From an uncultured Oscillospiraceae bacterium (GTDB lineage: Bacteria > Bacillota > Clostridia > Oscillospirales > Acutalibacteraceae): DNA of 64,000 nucleotides. How positions within the stretch are numbered: the first letter of the stretch is position 1; every line of letters begins with the position of its first letter. The notes beneath the pieces are model-generated. The model saw only the letters and a program-made list of their open reading frames with translations. It was not told the DNA's origin and made no database searches. Shown in pieces: positions 51,267 through 59,514 of this stretch. The stretch lies in contig CATXDC010000005.1 in the NCBI GenBank assembly GCA_958366985.1, positions 62,001-126,000 of the forward strand. The letters are read 5' to 3'. Made by a program: the position numbers and the translations under genes.

Positions 51267-51339
51267 TGTCCGATTATAGCATTGTATATAAGCAGAACGC
51301 TGCACGAGCAAGGAGTTCTCGTCTCCCAGTAACCGTAAA

Positions 51340-51390
51340 ACATAAAATCGGTGCAAAAGAAAAAACACACTGCGAACAGTGTGTTTTTTC
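51340..51390 (-). terminator. Terminator of tRNA-Ser(GCU), copy B
   Basis: AACACACTG pairs with CAGTGTGTT right after the tRNA 3' end; on the minus strand it is followed by TTTTTTCTTTTG. Confidence 0.85.
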
Positions 51391-51481
51391 TGGCGGAGAA
51401 GGGGAGACTCGAACTCCCGCGCCGGTTACCCGACCTACGCCCTTAGCAGGGGCGCCTCGTCACCAACTTGAGTACTTCTCC
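51391..51481 (-). tRNA. tRNA-Ser (anticodon GCU), CCA encoded
   Basis: Minus-strand reading gives acceptor GGAGAAG pairing with CTTCTCC, anticodon loop CTGCTAA with GCT, a long variable arm, the T-arm GGGAGTTCGAGTCTCCC, discriminator G and encoded CCA. The 91-base length and the long variable arm are typical of tRNA-Ser. Confidence 0.95.
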
Positions 51482-51522
51482 ATGATGGTAACATATTATA
51501 TAAATTTATATTGTTTTTAAAA

Positions 51523-51611
51523 TGGCGGAGAGAGTGGGATTCGAACCCACGGTACGTTGCCGTACGACGGTTTTCAAGACCGTTCCGTTATAACCACTTC
51601 GGTATCTCTCC
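51523..51611 (-). tRNA. tRNA-Ser (anticodon UGA), CCA encoded
   Basis: Acceptor GGAGAGA pairs with TCTCTCC; the anticodon loop CTTGAAA contains TGA; the variable arm is long; the T-arm is GTGGGTTCGAATCCCAC, and CCA is encoded. It lies 41 bases upstream of tRNA-Ser(GCU) on the same strand and is probably transcribed with it. Confidence 0.95.
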
Positions 51612-51685
51612 ATAAGCGACGGAATAAATCTTATCACATCATTTAATTTTTGTCAAGATAATAAAGTGATATTTTTATATAAAAG

Positions 51686-51717
51686 TAAAAATCCCTCTCT
51701 TTTTGGGAGAGGGATGA
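51686..51717 (-). terminator. Terminator of the 105-residue protein gene
   Basis: ATCCCTCTC pairs with GAGAGGGAT; on the minus strand a TTTTTAC tract follows. Confidence 0.85.
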
Positions 51718-51720
51718 ATC

Positions 51721-52038
51721 TTAGCCAACTCTGCAGCCGTTTTTAACTTTGATTTTGCCAAGGAACGGCACCTTTAAAGAACCGTCAAAATGATCATCAT
51801 CTGTAAATGTCATTGTAGCGACAAGCTCTTTTCCGGGAAGCACCGGAGTTGTTCCTGTGCCCACAAGGGTGTTTCCGTTTTCCTCATGTACTTCGATGAC
51901 GTTAATTTCGGGGATTGGAGTACCCTCTGCGCCGAATACAAAAGCGTATTCTCCGTTATTGTCGGAAATTTCAATGGTGATTGTGCCTTTGTAGAACATA
52001 GTATCTACTTTGCATTCCCATTTGCCTAAACCTATCAT
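51721..52038 (-). CDS. Small beta-rich protein of unknown function
   Basis: The start at 52038 follows GAGGAGG by seven bases. The 105-residue protein appears to be all beta: GKWECKVDTMFYKGTITIEI, GEYAFVFG, INVIEVHEENGNTLVGTG, ELVATMTFTDDDHFDGSLKV. There is no signal peptide or membrane helix. The strand pattern resembles small lipocalin-like or calycin folds, but I cannot assign a family. It has its own terminator. Confidence 0.75.
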   Translation of the reverse strand: MIGLGKWECKVDTMFYKGTITIEISDNNGEYAFVFGAEGTPIPEINVIEVHEENGNTLVGTGTTPVLPGKELVATMTFTDDDHFDGSLKVPFLGKIKVKNGCRVG

Positions 52039-52155
52039 GAAAATACCTCCTCTAATATTTTTCATCTGCCCATAATTCTATCATATTTTTTTCCTCGATA
52101 AAATAGGACTAAATGACAATATTAAAGTCTGATATTCGGCATTATGACAATGATT

Positions 52156-52887
52156 TTATTTGTGATTTTCTGCAAAAGTGTTTTCAAGAGAGGCTTTAAT
52201 TTCGGGGCCAAGTGTTTTGAAATCTGCTTTGGTGAGTTCTGTAGTGTCAATGGGCGGCAAAATAGTTACATTAACAGTTCCGGGAACCATCCAATTTTTG
52301 TTGGCTTCCATTATTTTGTATGTGCCGTCAAGGAGCACCGGTACAATTGGAACTCTTGTCTTTTCGGCGATTTTAAAAGCACCGCCTTTGAACTGACCCA
52401 TGTTATCGCTTTTGCTTCTTGTTCCCTCTGGGAAGATTATTATTGAGTATCCGGATTTGATTTTTTCGGCTGCTTCATGGAGAGCTTTTACAGCCTCTCT
52501 GGGATTTTCACGGTCAATGAATACACAGCCGAGATAATCCATCCAGGTGGGAACAAAGGGGATTTTCTTTGCTTCCTTTTTTGCTATAAAGCCGTTGGGC
52601 TTATCGAGACTTGTGAGCAGCACCGGGATGTCATAAAGTCCCTGATGATTGCTTACGAAAAGGGCTGGCCCATCGGGAAGGTTCTCTTTACCAGTGACGT
52701 TTACTTTTACTCCTGCAAGACGCATAAGGCGTGTTGCCCATTTGTAAACGGTTTTTCTCAGGTAAGCGTCTCTCTCTTCGATTTTACCCTGCTCAGTAAG
52801 CTTTTTAAGCTTTGATGTCTTGGGCAGAACAAATATCAGATAGAGAAAAAAGTAAATAAACCATATTGTTGTGCGTATGTATCGCAT
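52156..52887 (-). CDS. plsC: 1-acyl-sn-glycerol-3-phosphate acyltransferase family
   Basis: The start at 52887 follows AAAGGAG. The 243-residue protein has an N-terminal membrane helix (about 5-23), the acyltransferase box NHQGLYD (His 81, Asp 86), the glycerophosphate-binding FPEGTRSKS (about 148-156) and GGAFKIAEKTRVPIVPV. PlsC adds the second fatty acyl chain to lysophosphatidic acid in phospholipid synthesis. Single gene with no lipid-gene neighbours here. Confidence 0.92.
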   Translation of the reverse strand: MRYIRTTIWFIYFFLYLIFVLPKTSKLKKLTEQGKIEERDAYLRKTVYKWATRLMRLAGVKVNVTGKENLPDGPALFVSNHQGLYDIPVLLTSLDKPNGFIAKKEAKKIPFVPTWMDYLGCVFIDRENPREAVKALHEAAEKIKSGYSIIIFPEGTRSKSDNMGQFKGGAFKIAEKTRVPIVPVLLDGTYKIMEANKNWMVPGTVNVTILPPIDTTELTKADFKTLGPEIKASLENTFAENHK

Positions 52888-53069
52888 AGCTTTCTCCTTT
52901 TGTCGCAAGGACGATTATTTATAACTGACTTATTTTAACACTTTAAAACCTGAAACACAACTCTATGAGTAAATTAAAGGATTTTAAAATAATATGCTGT
53001 ATGCACAGATTTATATTTATAGTATTATATTTACGATTTATAATTATGATGGATTTGAGGAGAAAGAAA

Positions 53070-54410
53070 ATGGGACCCATAATAGATTTAACGCCATTGT
53101 TTCCGTATAGGATAATTTTACATCTGGCTGAAGGATTTGCTATTTTTAATATATGTCACGGCGTTTTAAGGGACAAGTATAATTCAGTAATTACTTTTAT
53201 GGCTGCGCTTGCTGCAAGGGTCATAGTAGCTCAGTTATTATTTGATACACAAGTTTCCATTGTGAGCTATTTGGTTCTAGGAATAGTTTTACTTTTGATT
53301 TTTAAAGTTTTAACAAAGGGTGAAGTATCAAAAATTGTCATATCAGTTTTGTTTATTATTATTTCAAAATTTTTCACTGCTGTTATAATGACAATGCTGT
53401 CCGGCGTTGTTTATCAAGGAAAAAGTTACGAAGATGTATTCGGAACTGAAAATCTGAATTTAGATTATTTATATATGTTTTTCTGCCAATGCATATTGAC
53501 TATAGCTGTAAGTTATCTGTTTGCGGGGATACTTAAATTTTTTTACAGGAAGAAAAGTGCTTCGGGAAATAATAATAAGCTCTTGCTTCTTTTTTCGTTT
53601 TTTCCAGTATCACACATCATAATTATTGTTTGTGCGCTTTTTGCAGTTACTGCTGATTACAGTGAAGTATCAGATTTAAGTTTGACAACTAATTTTATAG
53701 TTGCTGCATTTATGCTTATTGTTATGCTCTTCGACTGTCTGTTCCCCTTCGCCATGGACTATTTTGAAGCCATTGAGGAAAGAAATATCCTGAACGAAAG
53801 AGCTTTGACAAAAAGCAAAATGGAATATCAGCAGGTGCTTATGCGAAAGGAAGATCAGCAGGAGTTCCGAAAAGTAAAGCATGATTACGCAAACCTCATA
53901 TCCGCCGCAAAGGGATTTATAGAAATCGGCAAGCCTGAAAAGGCTTTGGAAATTCTTCAGCGTACAAATGATGACATAACGGGACTTTCACGATTTTCAC
54001 TTTGCTCCAATGAAACTGTTAATACTATTATATATATGAAAAAGCAAGAGGCGGAAAAGAACGGCATTAAAGTAAAGGCGGAAGTGGAGGAGCATTATCC
54101 CCTTAATGTGGATGATTACGATTTCTGCCGTGTACTCGGAAATATAATTGACAATGCTGTGAATGCTCTCATGAAGTTTGAAGGTGAAAAGCTTTTCAGA
54201 CTCAGTATAGAGATAGATGATGACTTTGTCCGTATAAAAGGTGAAAATCCCTTTGATGCAGCGAAAGAGAAAAGAAAACGCAGGTTAAAGAATCACGGAC
54301 ATGGTACGGTTATTATAAAGGATATTGCATCGAAGTATGACGGAAGTTATAATGTAAGACAGGAAAACGGAATCTGGTATACGGATACCGTTCTTAAGAA
54401 CATAAAATAA
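53070..54410 (+). CDS. Orphan AgrC-like sensor histidine kinase (GHKL type)
   Basis: The start at 53070 follows GAGGAG; the longer frame upstream is AT-rich and unsupported. The 446-residue protein has six or seven membrane helices in its first 215 residues, a coiled-coil linker (RNILNERALTKSKMEYQQVL), the phosphoacceptor box KVKHDYANLISA (His about 271), the N-box NIIDNAVNALM and a glycine-poor G-box NHGHGTVIIKDIA. This is the layout of AgrC/ComD-type peptide sensors. No LytTR response regulator or peptide precursor gene is adjacent. A terminator follows. Confidence 0.85.
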   Translation: MGPIIDLTPLFPYRIILHLAEGFAIFNICHGVLRDKYNSVITFMAALAARVIVAQLLFDTQVSIVSYLVLGIVLLLIFKVLTKGEVSKIVISVLFIIISKFFTAVIMTMLSGVVYQGKSYEDVFGTENLNLDYLYMFFCQCILTIAVSYLFAGILKFFYRKKSASGNNNKLLLLFSFFPVSHIIIIVCALFAVTADYSEVSDLSLTTNFIVAAFMLIVMLFDCLFPFAMDYFEAIEERNILNERALTKSKMEYQQVLMRKEDQQEFRKVKHDYANLISAAKGFIEIGKPEKALEILQRTNDDITGLSRFSLCSNETVNTIIYMKKQEAEKNGIKVKAEVEEHYPLNVDDYDFCRVLGNIIDNAVNALMKFEGEKLFRLSIEIDDDFVRIKGENPFDAAKEKRKRRLKNHGHGTVIIKDIASKYDGSYNVRQENGIWYTDTVLKNIK

Positions 54411-54432
54411 AATAATCTCTTTAAAATTTTTG

Positions 54433-54463
54433 CGTCCGGGTTTGTATTATACCGGCTTTTTTG
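54433..54463 (+). terminator. Terminator after the histidine kinase gene
   Basis: CCGGGT and ATACCGG pair around TTTGTATT with one mismatch and are followed by CTTTTTT. Confidence 0.7.
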
Positions 54464-54543
54464 AGGCTGTTTAGCCGTTTTTATGCCATAATTGAGGCTA
54501 AAAATCTTATGGATAAAATGACGAAATTTTTTTCAAAAAGTTG

Positions 54544-54572
54544 TTGCAATTGCAGATGATGCATGGTATAAT
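54544..54572 (+). promoter_or_regulatory. S10-spc operon promoter
   Basis: TTGCAA (54544-54549), 17 bases, and extended -10 TGGTATAAT (54564-54572). It lies about 295 bases upstream of rpsJ, leaving a long untranslated leader. Confidence 0.8.
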
Positions 54573-54578
54573 ACTTGA

Positions 54579-54866
54579 GCATGCGAATGTGCATGATGAT
54601 ATGCGATGATGCAGGAGGTAGCCGCTCTGAGAAGCGGGAAATTTCTGCGGAGTATGTCCGATTTTCAAACCGGGCGCAATTTATATGGTTAAACCGACTG
54701 GGGCACACCTGTTCCTTGTGTGTCTTGAGGTGCGACCGAATGCTAGAAGAGCCAAACACCCGGGTTGATTGAAAAATCTACTCGGTTTTTAAAAAGGAAC
54801 GGGCGGAACGCCCGGAACAGTGTGAGGAATTTCAGCAATGCCCGCCAAATTTAAGGAGGCGCAACC
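54579..54866 (+). promoter_or_regulatory. Structured S10 operon leader with attenuator hairpin
   Basis: The leader has several hairpins: CCGCT/AGCGG near 54625; an 11-base arm hairpin CCGGGTTGATT-GAAA-AATCTACTCGG (54760-54785) directly followed by TTTTT, which has the form of an intrinsic terminator; and CGGGCG-GAA-CGCCCG after it. In E. coli the S10 leader is the target of L4 for transcription and translation control. Whether the clostridial leader works this way is inferred from layout. Confidence 0.6.
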
Positions 54867-55178
54867 ATGGCAACCACAGAGAAAGTCAGAATCAGACTTA
54901 AGGGCTATGACCACAATCTTGTTGACAAAGCTGCTGAGAAGATTGTAGAAACAGCAAAGCGCACAAACGCTCAGGTTTCAGGTCCTGTCCCGCTGCCCAC
55001 AGAGAAGGAAGTAGTTACAATCCTTCGTGCTGTACACAAGTACAAGGATTCCCGTGAGCAGTTCGAGCAGCGCACACACAAAAGGCTTATCGACATTCTC
55101 AGACCCTCAAACAAAACAATTGAGGCTCTGACAGGTCTTGAGCTTCCCGCCGGCGTAGAAATCGAAATCAAGCTTTAA
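54867..55178 (+). CDS. rpsJ: 30S ribosomal protein S10
   Basis: The 103-residue protein opens KVRIRLKGYDHNLVDKAAEK and contains GPVPLPTEKEVVTILRA and the loop QFEQRTHKRLIDI, the usual S10 pattern at full length. S10 (NusE) is part of the 30S head and of antitermination complexes. It is the first gene of the ribosomal operon and follows a long structured leader. AAGGAGG precedes the ATG. Confidence 0.98.
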   Translation: MATTEKVRIRLKGYDHNLVDKAAEKIVETAKRTNAQVSGPVPLPTEKEVVTILRAVHKYKDSREQFEQRTHKRLIDILRPSNKTIEALTGLELPAGVEIEIKL

Positions 55179-55254
55179 TTCAAGGCTTGCACGAAAAACG
55201 CCGAAAGGTCAAGTTGGCAAAAGTCAACCAATAACCGAAGGAGGAAAGTAAATT

Positions 55255-55887
55255 ATGCAAAAAGGTCTTATCGGAAAGAAGATTGGCATGACTCAGCTTT
55301 TCTTAGACAACGGTAACGTAGTTCCCGTAACAGTCGTTGAAGCTGGTCCCTGCGTAATCGTCCAGAAGAAGACAGTCGAAAATGACGGCTATGAAGCTGT
55401 TCAGTTCGGCTACGGCGATGTTAAGGCATCAAGGGTTAACAAGCCCATGAAAGGCCACTTCGCAAAGAACGATGTCGCTCCCAAGAAGGTTCTCAGAGAG
55501 TTCAGATTCGCTGATATCAGCGCTCTCAACGTAGGCGACATCATCAAGGCAGACACATTTGCTGTTGGCGACAAAGTAGACGTTGTCGGAACAAGCAAAG
55601 GTAAAGGAACTGCCGGCGCCATCAAGAGATGGAACTTCGGCCGCCTTAAGGAATCACACGGTACAGGTCCCGTTGCAAGACATGCAGGTTCACTGGGTGC
55701 TTGCTCCGATCCTTCCAGAGTTTTCAAAGGCAAGAAGCTTGCAGGACATCTCGGTAATGAGCGTGTAACAATCCAGAATTTAGACGTTGTTAAAGTTGAT
55801 GTTGAAAACAACCTTATCGCTATCAAGGGCGCCATCCCCGGACCCAAGGGCGGTATCGTAGTTATCTCCGACAGCGTCAAAGCGTAA
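55255..55887 (+). CDS. rplC: 50S ribosomal protein L3
   Basis: The 210-residue protein begins with KGLIGKKIGMTQLF and carries the basic loop RWNFGRLKESHGTGPVARHAG that reaches the peptidyl transferase centre (shown here as HGTGPVARHAGSLG, about 140-154). L3 is an early 23S rRNA binding assembly protein. The ribosome site GGAGG precedes the ATG; 76 bases separate it from rpsJ. Confidence 0.98.
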   Translation: MQKGLIGKKIGMTQLFLDNGNVVPVTVVEAGPCVIVQKKTVENDGYEAVQFGYGDVKASRVNKPMKGHFAKNDVAPKKVLREFRFADISALNVGDIIKADTFAVGDKVDVVGTSKGKGTAGAIKRWNFGRLKESHGTGPVARHAGSLGACSDPSRVFKGKKLAGHLGNERVTIQNLDVVKVDVENNLIAIKGAIPGPKGGIVVISDSVKA

Positions 55888-55904
55888 GGGAAGGAGTGTA
55901 ACGA

Positions 55905-56528
55905 ATGCCTAACGTAACAGTATTTGACATGACCGGCAAGAAGGTCTCTGAGCTTGCTCTTGCAGACAGCGTTTTTGCAATCGAGCCCAGCGTTTCGGCT
56001 ATGCATCTTTGCGTAGTTAACTATCTTGCAAACCAGCGTCAGGGCACACAGTCGACCCTTACACGCGCTGAGGTAAGCGGCGGCGGCAAAAAGCCGTGGC
56101 GTCAGAAGGGTACAGGCCGTGCAAGACAGGGTTCAACCCGTGCTCCCCAGTGGACACACGGTGGAATCGCACACGGACCCAAGCCCCGTGAGTATGGTTT
56201 CTCCATCAACAAGAAGGTCAGAAGACTTGCAATGAAGTCAGCTCTTTCAGTTAAGGCTGCTGCAAGCGAGATTGTTGTTCTCGACAAGCTTGAGCTTGAG
56301 GCAATCAAGACAAAAGAGATGGTAAAGGTTCTCGGCGCTCTTGAGACAGGAAAGAAAGTACTTATCGTACTTCCTGAGAAGAACGACATCGTTTACAGAA
56401 GCGCAAGAAACATTGCAGGTGTACAGACAACTCTTGTAAATACACTCAATGTTTACGATATCCTCAACTGCGATACAATGGTAGTTGTTAAGGATGCCGT
56501 TGCAAAAATCGAGGAGGTATACGCATGA
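55905..56528 (+). CDS. rplD: 50S ribosomal protein L4
   Basis: The 207-residue protein shows the L4 extended loop GGGKKPWRQKGTGRARQGS and WTHGGIAHGPKPR that lines the exit tunnel. L4 is the autogenous repressor of the S10 operon in E. coli, which is relevant to the structured leader here. Its stop overlaps the L23 start by four bases (ATGA), so the two are translationally coupled. Confidence 0.98.
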   Translation: MPNVTVFDMTGKKVSELALADSVFAIEPSVSAMHLCVVNYLANQRQGTQSTLTRAEVSGGGKKPWRQKGTGRARQGSTRAPQWTHGGIAHGPKPREYGFSINKKVRRLAMKSALSVKAAASEIVVLDKLELEAIKTKEMVKVLGALETGKKVLIVLPEKNDIVYRSARNIAGVQTTLVNTLNVYDILNCDTMVVVKDAVAKIEEVYA

Positions 56529-56818
56529 AAACAGCACAGGACATTATCCTCCGTCCGGTAATCACCGAGGAGAGCATGCAGGGTACCGCTTTTAAAAAGT
56601 ATACTTTCAAGGTAGCAAAGACCGCTAACAAGATTGAGATTGCTAAGGCAGTCGAGAAGATCTTCGGAGTTAAGGTTGCTAAGGTTAACACCCTTAACGT
56701 ACGTGGTCAGCTCAGAAGACAGGGCCGTTTCGAGGGATACACTCCTTCATGGAAGAAAGCTGTCGTAACACTTACAGAGGATTCCAAGACTATCGACTTC
56801 TTCGATGGCATGATGTAA
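56525..56818 (+). CDS. rplW: 50S ribosomal protein L23
   Basis: The 97-residue protein begins AQDIILRPVITEESM and has the conserved YTFKVAKTANKIEIAKAVE and KVNTLNVRGQLRRQG. L23 forms the docking site of trigger factor and SRP at the exit tunnel. Length is normal, and the start overlaps the L4 stop. Confidence 0.98.
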   Translation: MKTAQDIILRPVITEESMQGTAFKKYTFKVAKTANKIEIAKAVEKIFGVKVAKVNTLNVRGQLRRQGRFEGYTPSWKKAVVTLTEDSKTIDFFDGMM

Positions 56819-56897
56819 TCCCAACCCACAATAATCCGGCGGTAACGTATGGAGAATGACATTACTCCGCAAAGCCGCTCAGAGGAGAGTGAAACAA

Positions 56898-57731
56898 ATG
56901 TCGATAAAGGTCTATAAACCGACTACAAACTCAAGACGTAATATGTCGGTTACAGATTATTCCGAGCTTTCAAAGTGCGGCCCCGAAAGAAGCCTTCTTG
57001 CTCCCCTTAACAAGAAGTCAGGCCGTAACAGCTACGGTAGAATAACAGTCCGTCACAGAGGCGGCGGAAACAGAAAGAAATATCGTATCATCGACTTTAA
57101 GCGTGATAAGTTCGATATGCCCGCAACAGTACTCACCGTTGAGTATGACCCCAACCGTTCAGCACACATTGCTCTTGTTCAGTACGAGGACGGAGAGAAG
57201 AGATACATTCTCGCTCCCGCAGGACTTAAGGTTGGCGATAAAGTTGAGGCTGGCGCAAATGCCGATATCAAACCCGGCAATGCACTTCCCCTCGTAAATA
57301 TCCCCACCGGTACATTCCTCCACAACATCGAGCTCAACCCCGGCAGAGGCGGCCAGCTTGCTCGTGCAGCAGGTAACTCCGCTCAGCTCATGGCTAAGGA
57401 GAACGGCTACGCTCTTCTTCGTCTTCCCTCCGGTGAGCTTCGCAATGTTTCAGTTAACTGCATGGCAACTGTTGGTCAGGTAGGCAATGTTGACCACGAG
57501 AACGTTAAAATCGGTAAGGCAGGACGTAAACGTCACATGGGCTGGAGACCTACAGTTCGTGGTTCAGTCATGAACCCCTGCGATCACCCCCACGGTGGTG
57601 GTGAAGGTAAAGCTCCCATCGGTCGTCCCGGACCTGTTACACCTTGGGGCAAGCCTGCTCTTGGTTACAAGACTCGTGCCAAGAAGAATCGCTCCGATAA
57701 GTTTATCGTGAGACGCCGTAACGGCAAGTAA
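56898..57731 (+). CDS. rplB: 50S ribosomal protein L2
   Basis: The start at 56898 gives SIKVYKPTTNSRRNMSVTDY after GGAGAGTG; the longer frame begins in the intergenic spacer. The 277-residue protein has the RNA-binding HRGGGNRKKYRIIDFKR and the C-terminal GVVMNPCDHPHGGG-type loop (here GSVMNPCDHPHGGGEG). L2 is essential for subunit joining and peptidyl transfer. Confidence 0.97.
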   Translation: MSIKVYKPTTNSRRNMSVTDYSELSKCGPERSLLAPLNKKSGRNSYGRITVRHRGGGNRKKYRIIDFKRDKFDMPATVLTVEYDPNRSAHIALVQYEDGEKRYILAPAGLKVGDKVEAGANADIKPGNALPLVNIPTGTFLHNIELNPGRGGQLARAAGNSAQLMAKENGYALLRLPSGELRNVSVNCMATVGQVGNVDHENVKIGKAGRKRHMGWRPTVRGSVMNPCDHPHGGGEGKAPIGRPGPVTPWGKPALGYKTRAKKNRSDKFIVRRRNGK

Positions 57732-57753
57732 TCGGTGAAAGGAGCTAAGAAAT

Positions 57754-58035
57754 ATGGGCAGAAGCGTTAAAAAAGGACCTTTTGTGCAGGAAAAGCTGCT
57801 CAAGAGAGTTCAGGATATGAACGATAAGGGCGAGAAAATCGTTCTTAAAACATGGAGCCGCAGCTCCACAATTTTCCCGGATTTCGTAGGCCACACCTTC
57901 GCTGTTCATGACGGACGCAAGCACGTTCCGGTTTATGTAACAGAGGATATGGTAGGTCATAAGCTGGGTGAATTTGCACCGACCAGAACATTCAAAGGTC
58001 ATGCAGGTTCAAAAACTTCAAATAACGGCAAATAA
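57754..58035 (+). CDS. rpsS: 30S ribosomal protein S19
   Basis: The 93-residue protein is full length, with GRSVKKGPFVQEKLLKRVQ, TWSRSSTIFPDFVGHTFAVH and the C-terminal GEFAPTRTFKGHAG. S19 lies in the 30S head near the A-site tRNA. AAGGAG precedes the ATG by about nine bases. Confidence 0.98.
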   Translation: MGRSVKKGPFVQEKLLKRVQDMNDKGEKIVLKTWSRSSTIFPDFVGHTFAVHDGRKHVPVYVTEDMVGHKLGEFAPTRTFKGHAGSKTSNNGK

Positions 58036-58062
58036 ACCAGTCGAAAGGAGTGTGTAAAAACT

Positions 58063-58398
58063 ATGGAAGCTAAGGCTAAAGTGACAAATGTCAGAATTGC
58101 ACCCCGTAAGGTTCAGATAGTTCTCGACCTTATCCGCAATCAGCCTGCAGATAAAGCCATGGCAATACTCAAGCACACGCCCAAGGCTGCTTGTGAAGTG
58201 CTTGAGAAACTTTTAAAATCTGCAATGTCAAATGCGGAAACAAACCATAACATGGATCCCAACAGACTTTATGTTGCAGAGTGCTACGCTTGTCCCGGAC
58301 CCATCCTCAAGCGTATCAGACCCAGAGCACAGGGACGTGCTTTCCGCATCAATAAGAGAACATCGCACATCACCCTTGTACTCAAGGAAATGGAATAA
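58063..58398 (+). CDS. rplV: 50S ribosomal protein L22
   Basis: The 111-residue protein has the L22 pattern VRIAPRKVQIVLDLIRNQPA, the helical SAMSNAETNHNMD, and the beta hairpin GPILKRIRPRAQGRAFRINK that reaches the exit tunnel. Normal length; AAAGGAG precedes it. Confidence 0.98.
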   Translation: MEAKAKVTNVRIAPRKVQIVLDLIRNQPADKAMAILKHTPKAACEVLEKLLKSAMSNAETNHNMDPNRLYVAECYACPGPILKRIRPRAQGRAFRINKRTSHITLVLKEME

Positions 58399-58417
58399 GC
58401 GAAGAGGAGGTTAAATA

Positions 58418-59089
58418 ATGGGCCAGAAAATTAATCCCACCGGTTTAAGAATCGGCGTTATTAAGGATTGGGAATCTCGCTGGTATTCAAAGGCTGAAAC
58501 CTTTGGCGATACCCTCGTTGAGGACTATAACCTCCGTGAGTTCCTCCTTAAAACATTGGCGCCTGCCGGTGTTCCGAAAATTGAGATTGAGCGTGACGCA
58601 AAGCGTGTACGCATCAACATCTTCTGTGCAAAGCCCGGCATGGTAATCGGCCGTGGCGGTGCTGAGATCGATAAGCTCAAGGCAACTTGTGAAAAGATGC
58701 TCGGCAAAGAGGTTGCTCTCAACATCGTTGAGATTAAGCAGCCCGACCTTAATGCACAGCTTGTTGCTGAGAACATTGCAGCACAGCTCGAAAGACGTGT
58801 ATCTTTCCGCCGTGCCCTTAAGCAGTCCATCGGACGTGCAATGAAGCTTGGCGCAAGAGGTATTAAAACTCAGGTTTCCGGCCGTCTCGGCGGTGCTGAA
58901 ATCGCAAGAACAGAAACTTACCATGAGGGAACAATTCCGCTTCAGACAATCAGAGCCGACATCGACTACGGCTTTGCAGAGGCTAAGACAACCTACGGCC
59001 GCATCGGCGTTAAGGTTTGGCTTTACAGAGGCGAGGTTCTCCGTGACAGCCGCAAGGCATCATCCCGCAGGGAAGGAGGAGCTAAATAA
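58418..59089 (+). CDS. rpsC: 30S ribosomal protein S3
   Basis: The 223-residue protein begins GQKINPTGLRIGVIKDWES, has a KH domain with GMVIGRGGAEIDKLK (GXXG loop) and the C-terminal YGFAEAKTTYGRIGVKVWL. S3 sits at the mRNA entry channel. GAGGAGG precedes the ATG. The stop overlaps the L16 start by one base (TAATG). Confidence 0.98.
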   Translation: MGQKINPTGLRIGVIKDWESRWYSKAETFGDTLVEDYNLREFLLKTLAPAGVPKIEIERDAKRVRINIFCAKPGMVIGRGGAEIDKLKATCEKMLGKEVALNIVEIKQPDLNAQLVAENIAAQLERRVSFRRALKQSIGRAMKLGARGIKTQVSGRLGGAEIARTETYHEGTIPLQTIRADIDYGFAEAKTTYGRIGVKVWLYRGEVLRDSRKASSRREGGAK

Positions 59090-59514
59090 TGTTATTGCCG
59101 AAGCGTGTTAAACACCGCAGAGTGCAGAGAGGCCGTCTTACAGGTACTGCAACTCGTGGTAACAAAGTAAATTACGGTGATTTCGGACTTGTAGCTCTTG
59201 AGCCCGCATGGATCACTTCAAACCAGATTGAGGCAGCTCGTATCGCTATGACACGTTACATTAAGCGTGGTGGTAAGGTTTGGATCAAAATCTTCCCCGA
59301 CAAGCCGATTACAGAGAAGCCTGCAGAAACACGAATGGGTTCCGGTAAAGGATCTCCCGAATATTGGGTAGCCGTAGTTAAGCCCGGCAGAGTAATGTTT
59401 GAAATCGCCGGTGTTGACGAGGCTCTTGCCCGCGAGGCTATGCGTCTTGCGGCTAACAAATTGCCGATTAAGTGCAAATTTGTAACTAAGGAAGAAACGG
59501 GTGGTGAGCAGTAA
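59089..59514 (+). CDS. rplP: 50S ribosomal protein L16
   Basis: The 141-residue protein opens LLPKRVKHRRVQRGRLTG and has GLVALEPAWITSNQIEAARI and RMGSGKGSPEYWVAVVKPG, the standard L16 motifs near the A-site. It overlaps rpsC and rpmC by one base on each side (TAATG junctions), so the three genes are tightly coupled. Confidence 0.98.
   Translation: MLLPKRVKHRRVQRGRLTGTATRGNKVNYGDFGLVALEPAWITSNQIEAARIAMTRYIKRGGKVWIKIFPDKPITEKPAETRMGSGKGSPEYWVAVVKPGRVMFEIAGVDEALAREAMRLAANKLPIKCKFVTKEETGGEQ

Noticed and set aside
51078..51611. An integrated mobile element at tRNA-Ser.
   Set aside because: Repeats and a tRNA-end fragment are present but there is no integrase, transposase or cargo; at most it is a scar.
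54579..54640. A small coding gene in the S10 leader.
   Set aside because: Open frames there are short and lie in predicted RNA structure; no conserved protein pattern is visible.
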